This document shows positions 59,504 through 64,000 of a stretch of DNA of 64,000 bases, piece after piece (the first letter of the stretch is position 1; each line of letters opens with the position of its first letter). Location: assembly GCF_009730915.1 (NCBI RefSeq), contig NC_052481.1:1178001-1242000 (forward strand). The letters are read 5' to 3'. The DNA is from Dioscorea cayenensis subsp. rotundata (Eukaryota > Streptophyta > Magnoliopsida > Dioscoreales > Dioscoreaceae). The notes under the pieces are model-generated. The model did no database searches, was not told where the DNA came from, and saw only the letters and a list, made by a program, of their open reading frames with translations. Position numbers and translations under genes: made by a program.

Positions 59504-60227
59504 CACATAATCTATGATAATTACAACAAATTTTCATTTCAATATTACTTTTTATAAATAATAGTACAGTGAAAAATGAGATGCATAGATTTTACTGTTT
59601 CCTCCATCTCTCCACACATATTTCTTCCTATTTCATCTCTATCTCTATTTTTTTTTTAAAACTTGAAAATATTCCATAAACGTCCCTCATTTACATATCC
59701 TTTATAATAAATATCTTTCATTATATATATATGTATATATTATATATAAACGTCCCTCATTTACATATCCTTTATAATAAATATCTTCCATTATATATAT
59801 ATGTATATATATTATAATATGGACAAACCATTTCACAATCTCACAACCTTGCACAAGTTAATCTTATAAAAATAATATCTTATCATGATAAATATATATT
59901 TTAAATTATTTTTATTAAATAATAAACTATATAATAAAAAAAATATTATCATAATAAATAAGATAAATTTCAGAGTTTAAAAATCAAATTTTTAGAGTAT
60001 ATATATAGTTCTAAAAAAAGAAAAATCAAATTAAAACTTAAATCAATCCACACAAACAAACAAACAAACAAAAACAAATATTCAAACTTAAACCTCTAAA
60101 AACCCCTAGGCCGGCAAACTCTATCTCCACACGCTTTGTTATCTCCGTTCCTTTCTCCATCCCCTCCATAAAACCCTAAACCCTCTTCCTAACCTTAACC
60201 CTAACCCTAATTCTAAACTCACCCCTA
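58322..60227. other. AT-rich intergenic with microsatellites
   Basis: (TA)n at 58726-58751, 59112-59127 and 59469-59499; the 70-bp duplication described separately. The end (60170-60210) has CCCTAAACCC and (ACCCTA)n-type telo-box motifs just before the oxidase. No gene. Confidence 0.65.
59678..59817. repeat. 70-bp tandem duplication
   Basis: Copies at 59678 and 59748 begin AAACGTCCCTCATTTACATA and differ by very few bases, ending in ATATGTATATAT. Confidence 0.9.
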
Positions 60228-61871
60228 ATGACCCACTCTCCTCCTTTTTCTCATCCTTCTCCCATCTCTTCCCATCATCTCCTCAACAGCAACAGAAACA
60301 GCAATAGCAACAACTTTATCACATCCTCCAAAAAACATCTCGTCTTGTCTCCTCACCGCCGGCGTTCTCAACTTCACAACCCCATCATTATCTCCAACAA
60401 CCTTCTCTCATCTCCTCCACTTCTCAATCCAAAACCTTCGCTTTTTTTCTACCCTTCTTCCCAAACCTTCCATCATCATCCTTCCTTCCTCTCTCGCTGA
60501 CCTCATCTCCTCCATCCTCTGCTCCACCCATTCTCACCTCTCCATCCGTCTCCGCAGTGGTGGTCACAGCTATGAAGGTCTCTCCTACCTCTCCTCCCTC
60601 CCTTTCTCCCTCATTGACCTTATCAATCTCAACCATTTCCACTTCCACCCTTCCTCCCTCTCCCTCTGGGTCCAAACCGGATCCACTCTCGGTCAAACCT
60701 ATCACTTCATCTCCACCCTTAATCTCTCCCTCGCCTTCTCCGCCGGCTCTTGCCCTACCGTTGGCATCGGCGGCCACATCTCCGGCGGTGGCTTCGGTCT
60801 CTTATCTCGCAAGTTTGGTCTAGCCGCTGACAACGTCATTGACGCTATCCTCGTTGACTTTTCTGGTCGTGTTCTTGACCGGAAGTCAATGGGTGAAGAC
60901 GTATTTTGGGCTATTCGTGGCGGCGGTGGCGGCACGTGGGGTGCTGTCTTTGCATGGCGTCTTCAACTTCTCCCTTGTTCCTACTACTGTTACTGGGTTT
61001 ATTGTGAACCGACCCGGTTCGGTTCGGTTTGTTTCCGGTTTGGTTTATAAGTGGCAACGGGTTGGTCCGAGTTTGCCTGATGAGTTTTATCTTTCGGTTT
61101 TTATTGGGGCTGGTTTGCCGCAAATGGTGAACCGAACCGTTGGTTTGTCTGTTACTTTTAACGGGTTTTTTTCTCGGGCCGAGGTCTGAAGCTTTGGAGA
61201 TTTTGAACCGGTGGTTTCCGGAACTGGGTTTGACTGAACCGGATTGTAAGGAGATGAGTTGGATCGAGTCGGTGGTTTTTTTCTCCGGTTTAGGACCGAA
61301 CCGGACGGTCGAGGATCTCAAGGACCGGGTCCTGCACGACCGGAAATTCTTCAAAGCGAAATCGGATTACGTGAGGGAACCGATCTCGAGACAGGATTGG
61401 ATGGCGGTGATTGAATGGCTGGTGGTGGAGCCCAAAGCTCATTTGATACTGGACCCGTACGGTGGGGCGATGAGTAGGATTAACGGCGGGGATTTACCGT
61501 TCCCGCATCGGGATGGGAACTTGTATGGGATTCAGTATCTGATTGAATGGACGGCTGAGGATGAAGGAAAGGGTCAAGAGTACATCGAATGGTTAAGAGA
61601 ATTTTACGAGTTTACAAGGGGGTTAGTGTCAAAAGGGCCAAGAGCTGCATATGTGAATTATTTAGATTTAGATTTAGGTGTTAATTATTGGGATTTGAAT
61701 GGGGATAATGCAAGGGTTTATGGAGAGAAATATTATTTAGGGAATTATGATAGGTTGGTTAAGGCTAAGACAGCTATTGATCCTAATAATGTGTTTAATA
61801 ATCCACAGAGTGTGCCACCTCTGCGTTTGAGTTCTAGTGTAAGTTCAGAGAATGGGCAGAGTGCTGGATGA
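60228..61871 (+). CDS. Second berberine-bridge-enzyme-like FAD oxidase, three apparent frame slips
   Basis: Single exon, 1644 bases; removing three one-base extras gives 546 aa. N-terminal hydrophobic run LILLPSLPIIS is a probable signal peptide. LTAGVLNF and FSIQNLRFFST match the family start. The PCMH domain has IRLRSGGHSYEG (flavin His) and AGSCPTVGIGGHISGGGFG (flavin Cys). VYKWQRVGPSLPDEFYL is continuous where the 14464-17533 gene has its intron. C-terminal BBE block: AYVNYLDLDLGVN, then GNYDRLVKAKTAIDPNNVF. The slips are one extra base each, at a TTTTT run near 60248, CCTTGTTCC near 60978 and TTTTTTT near 61170; all are +1. Everything else is conserved, so I favour sequencing or assembly error; a young pseudogene is the alternative. 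Substrate unknown. Confidence 0.88.
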
Positions 61872-62210
61872 TTGGGGTACAATTTTTTTGTTGTATTTCT
61901 TAAAGGTATTATTAAATCAAAATCTTTGGATATTTATCATGTCATGTTCATCCAGAAAGAGAAATTTTGATGTGAGAGTTTAATTAATTAATTAGCTTTT
62001 TAAATTCAACACACCTTAAAAATTTCACATTTGATGATTGTGTTCATGGATGGTGGATTTTAATAATATGAACTTACACAATTACATATTTCTGATGATG
62101 CAATATATACTAAGCAACAAAAGTAAAGACTAAATAAAGATTACAACTCTTTTCAAAACCACACACCAAATACAAAATACAAACTTGAGATGAGGGATTC
62201 ATTCAGATTG
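61872..62210. other. Intergenic between convergent oxidase and transporter
   Basis: 3' regions of both genes. No further feature seen. Confidence 0.6.
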
Positions 62211-64000
62211 TCACACAATTGTCTGTGCCTCACCAAGTTCTTGTGTTTGTTTCACAGGAGGACATTGAGCTTCATTGCTCTTGCCCCAGAGTAAGAAGTA
62301 GAGTCCTACAATCACAAGGCCAGACCCCAAAACACTGCACCAAAAAAAACAAGAGAAAATCACAATACATTCATGACCAAACTTGGTAGCAACACTGCAA
62401 GTGTTCTTTCATGTCCTATGAAAAACTATTAGAGGGTTGGTTACCACCTTCCAAGGTAGAGGGGTCCATGTAGGACACAGAAGTCGACACCGGCAACAAT
62501 GATTTGTATCAATGGACTGAATGCGGTTGTGAAAAACAGGTCCTCTTTTCTGCACACACCATGACATTGCCAAGAACCCGAATCCTGATCCTATAAGCCC
62601 CTGCATGAAGTTAAAACATAAATATAGATGAGGAAATTTCCCGAAGAATATATAAATTGAATGAAGGTTGCTTACCGCAAACAAAACGACAAAGATCTCG
62701 TATTTATTTGTTAGAGCCCAAATAGAAAAGTGGCGTTCAGTGACTATGCTTAGTGTGGCAGCTTGAAGGAAGCTGATGAAGAAGATGATGGCGGTGCATG
62801 AATAGAGGGCCGGATACTTGTGGCCAAGCCTTGTTTGTACTACAAACCAGGAGGACCAGCTGATGCTGCCAGCTATCAAGGCCATTGAGCCAAGCATCCA
62901 TTTCTCAGAACTGTGCTCATGAATGGTGGTGGGTTGATGGTGGTGAACTGGGACCGGGATATGAGATGTTTTGTTCAATGTTGTGCCTTTGTAGAATGTC
63001 ATCAGCATTGCACCAGTGACGCACATGAAAGTGCCAAGCATCTTGGCTATCCCTGTCTTGCTCTTCAAATTCAGAGTCTCCAACCTGATTAAGAAATTAA
63101 AATAAAGGGTAGGTACATATATATAGTGTTGTCCCTGTCATGGATATCCTACACTAGCTCAATAGACCTTCCATATTTGGGTAGTCCAATGTAAGGTGAA
63201 TGTTCAATAGGGGAAGATGGGGAGAAAGGAAATGGAGACAACAAAGATTAGTGGGTGTGTTGTGAACATATTCCATGAAAGCAAGTGTGGGGCAAGCGGG
63301 TCTGATATATTTTTTTTTTCTATATAGATTCCATTCCCTCTCATCCTAATCATGCTTTATAAATGCCTACATTCTCCACTCTCAATGAAGATCCTCCATT
63401 TCACAAGGCAAACTAAGTTGAGCACTACTAGTCAAAATGCAAACATTGAAACCTCTGTTTGCCTTTTCACTTCATCAGTTCCATTGTCACCAATCTCTTC
63501 ATTTTCCTATAAATATTCGAGAGAGAGAAAGAGAGACCGACCTGAAACCTACGGCAATCAGAAATGTGAGAGCAGGAGTTGTGTTGAGGAAGGCACAAGC
63601 AAAGGTTGCAGATGTATATTCCATTCCAAGAAAAAACAAATACTGAGTTAAGGAGGCCCTGCACAGAAGAATTGTTTTTTAGAGCAGACTAAAATTGATG
63701 AATGAAGTTGCAACAGAGAGAAGGTTCACAGTCATACATATTACATACCCAAACAAGGCACTAAAGAATAGATAAACAAAAATCTGAGTCGTCATCTTAG
63801 GTCTTGATTTCCTGGACCATAGTGCAAAATCATCAGCAGTTGATATGCATAACTAAGGAAAGAAAAAAAACCAAACACATAAAAACATCATACCTCTCAC
63901 TGAAATAGGCTATGGGAGTAAGCACCAAAGTGGCAATCAACTGCCTGAAAGTGATAAGAACCAACTTGTTCATGCCTTCATCTATCACCTTCTTGATCAT
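62211..64000 (-). CDS. WAT1-related/UMAMIT (nodulin MtN21, EamA-type) transporter, partial
   Basis: Exons read leftward: 64000-63894 (continues beyond the window), 63811-63749, 63658-63542, 63084-62676, 62600-62448, 62334-62211; junction phases agree. Membrane segments include GMNKLVLITFRQLIATLVLT, FVYLFFSALFG, LTQYLFFLGMEYTSATFAC, PALTFLIAVGF, GTFMCVTGAMLMTFYKG, IIFFISFLQAATLSI, the IQIIVAGVDFCVLHGPLYLG region and SGLVIVGLYFLLWGK. GMEYTSATFACAFLNTTPA and LNLKSKTGIAKMLGT are diagnostic of plant MtN21-like EamA proteins. The family exports amino acids or, for WAT1, auxin; this member's cargo is not predictable. One extra T in GTTTTTC (about 62528, exon 62600-62448) breaks the frame as written; without it the exon reads PVFTTAFSPLIQ as in the family. 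Ends with stop at 62211. Confidence 0.9.

Noticed and set aside
60424-60777. Glu/Gly-rich - strand ORF
   Set aside because: Shadow of the Ser/Leu-rich N-terminal half of the second oxidase.

Overview
The window is nuclear DNA of a flowering plant. The evidence is spliced host genes with plant-only families (LHY/CCA1 clock MYB, membrane-tethered NAC, ATL RING-H2, berberine-bridge-like oxidases, WAT1/UMAMIT transporter), very AT-rich intergenic DNA, and plant-type MULE, CACTA, LINE and SINE elements. A non-grass monocot is my tentative guess; the sequence alone does not prove it. A 1000-base run of N (19902-20901) marks a scaffold gap.

Layout: 47-751 (-), 5' end of a MIP2/NBAS tethering-factor gene. 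2138-2662 (-), ATL RING-H2 E3 ligase. 3881-4160, a 93-bp tandem repeat. 4967-14344, a decayed Mutator-like element (MULE) with a MuDR-type transposase (+), a Ulp1-protease-like cargo gene (-), internal duplications and a putative 9-bp target-site duplication. 14464-17533 (-), a two-exon berberine-bridge-like oxidase. 17.5-28.6 kb is a transposon-rich stretch: MITE-like element, gap, CACTA end with nested inserts, SINE with 11-bp TSD, 5'-truncated LINE with 14-bp TSD. 29778-35650 (+), the clock gene LHY/CCA1, preceded by a tandemly duplicated 129-bp module rich in ACGT motifs. 36161-36664 (-), a small acidic/lysine-rich protein. 38912-43625 (+), RPF1, a Brix ribosome-biogenesis factor. 45028-45340 (+), histone H4 with type I promoter elements. 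48125-51653 (+), a membrane-tethered NAC factor. 52579-58321 (+), a large uncharacterised plant protein. 60228-61871 (+), a second berberine-bridge-like oxidase. 62211-64000 (-), a WAT1/UMAMIT transporter running off the window.

The host genes do not form one pathway; this is an ordinary eukaryotic gene neighbourhood. The clearest cross-gene pattern is technical: LHY, histone H4, the second oxidase, the 943-aa gene and the transporter each carry single extra bases, mostly in G or T runs, that break otherwise perfect reading frames. That looks like assembly error rather than parallel gene death. The most interesting biology is the duplicated ACGT-box module upstream of LHY, the intricate MULE with protease cargo and GTTTAAAC-like motif clusters, and the intron difference between the two oxidase genes.
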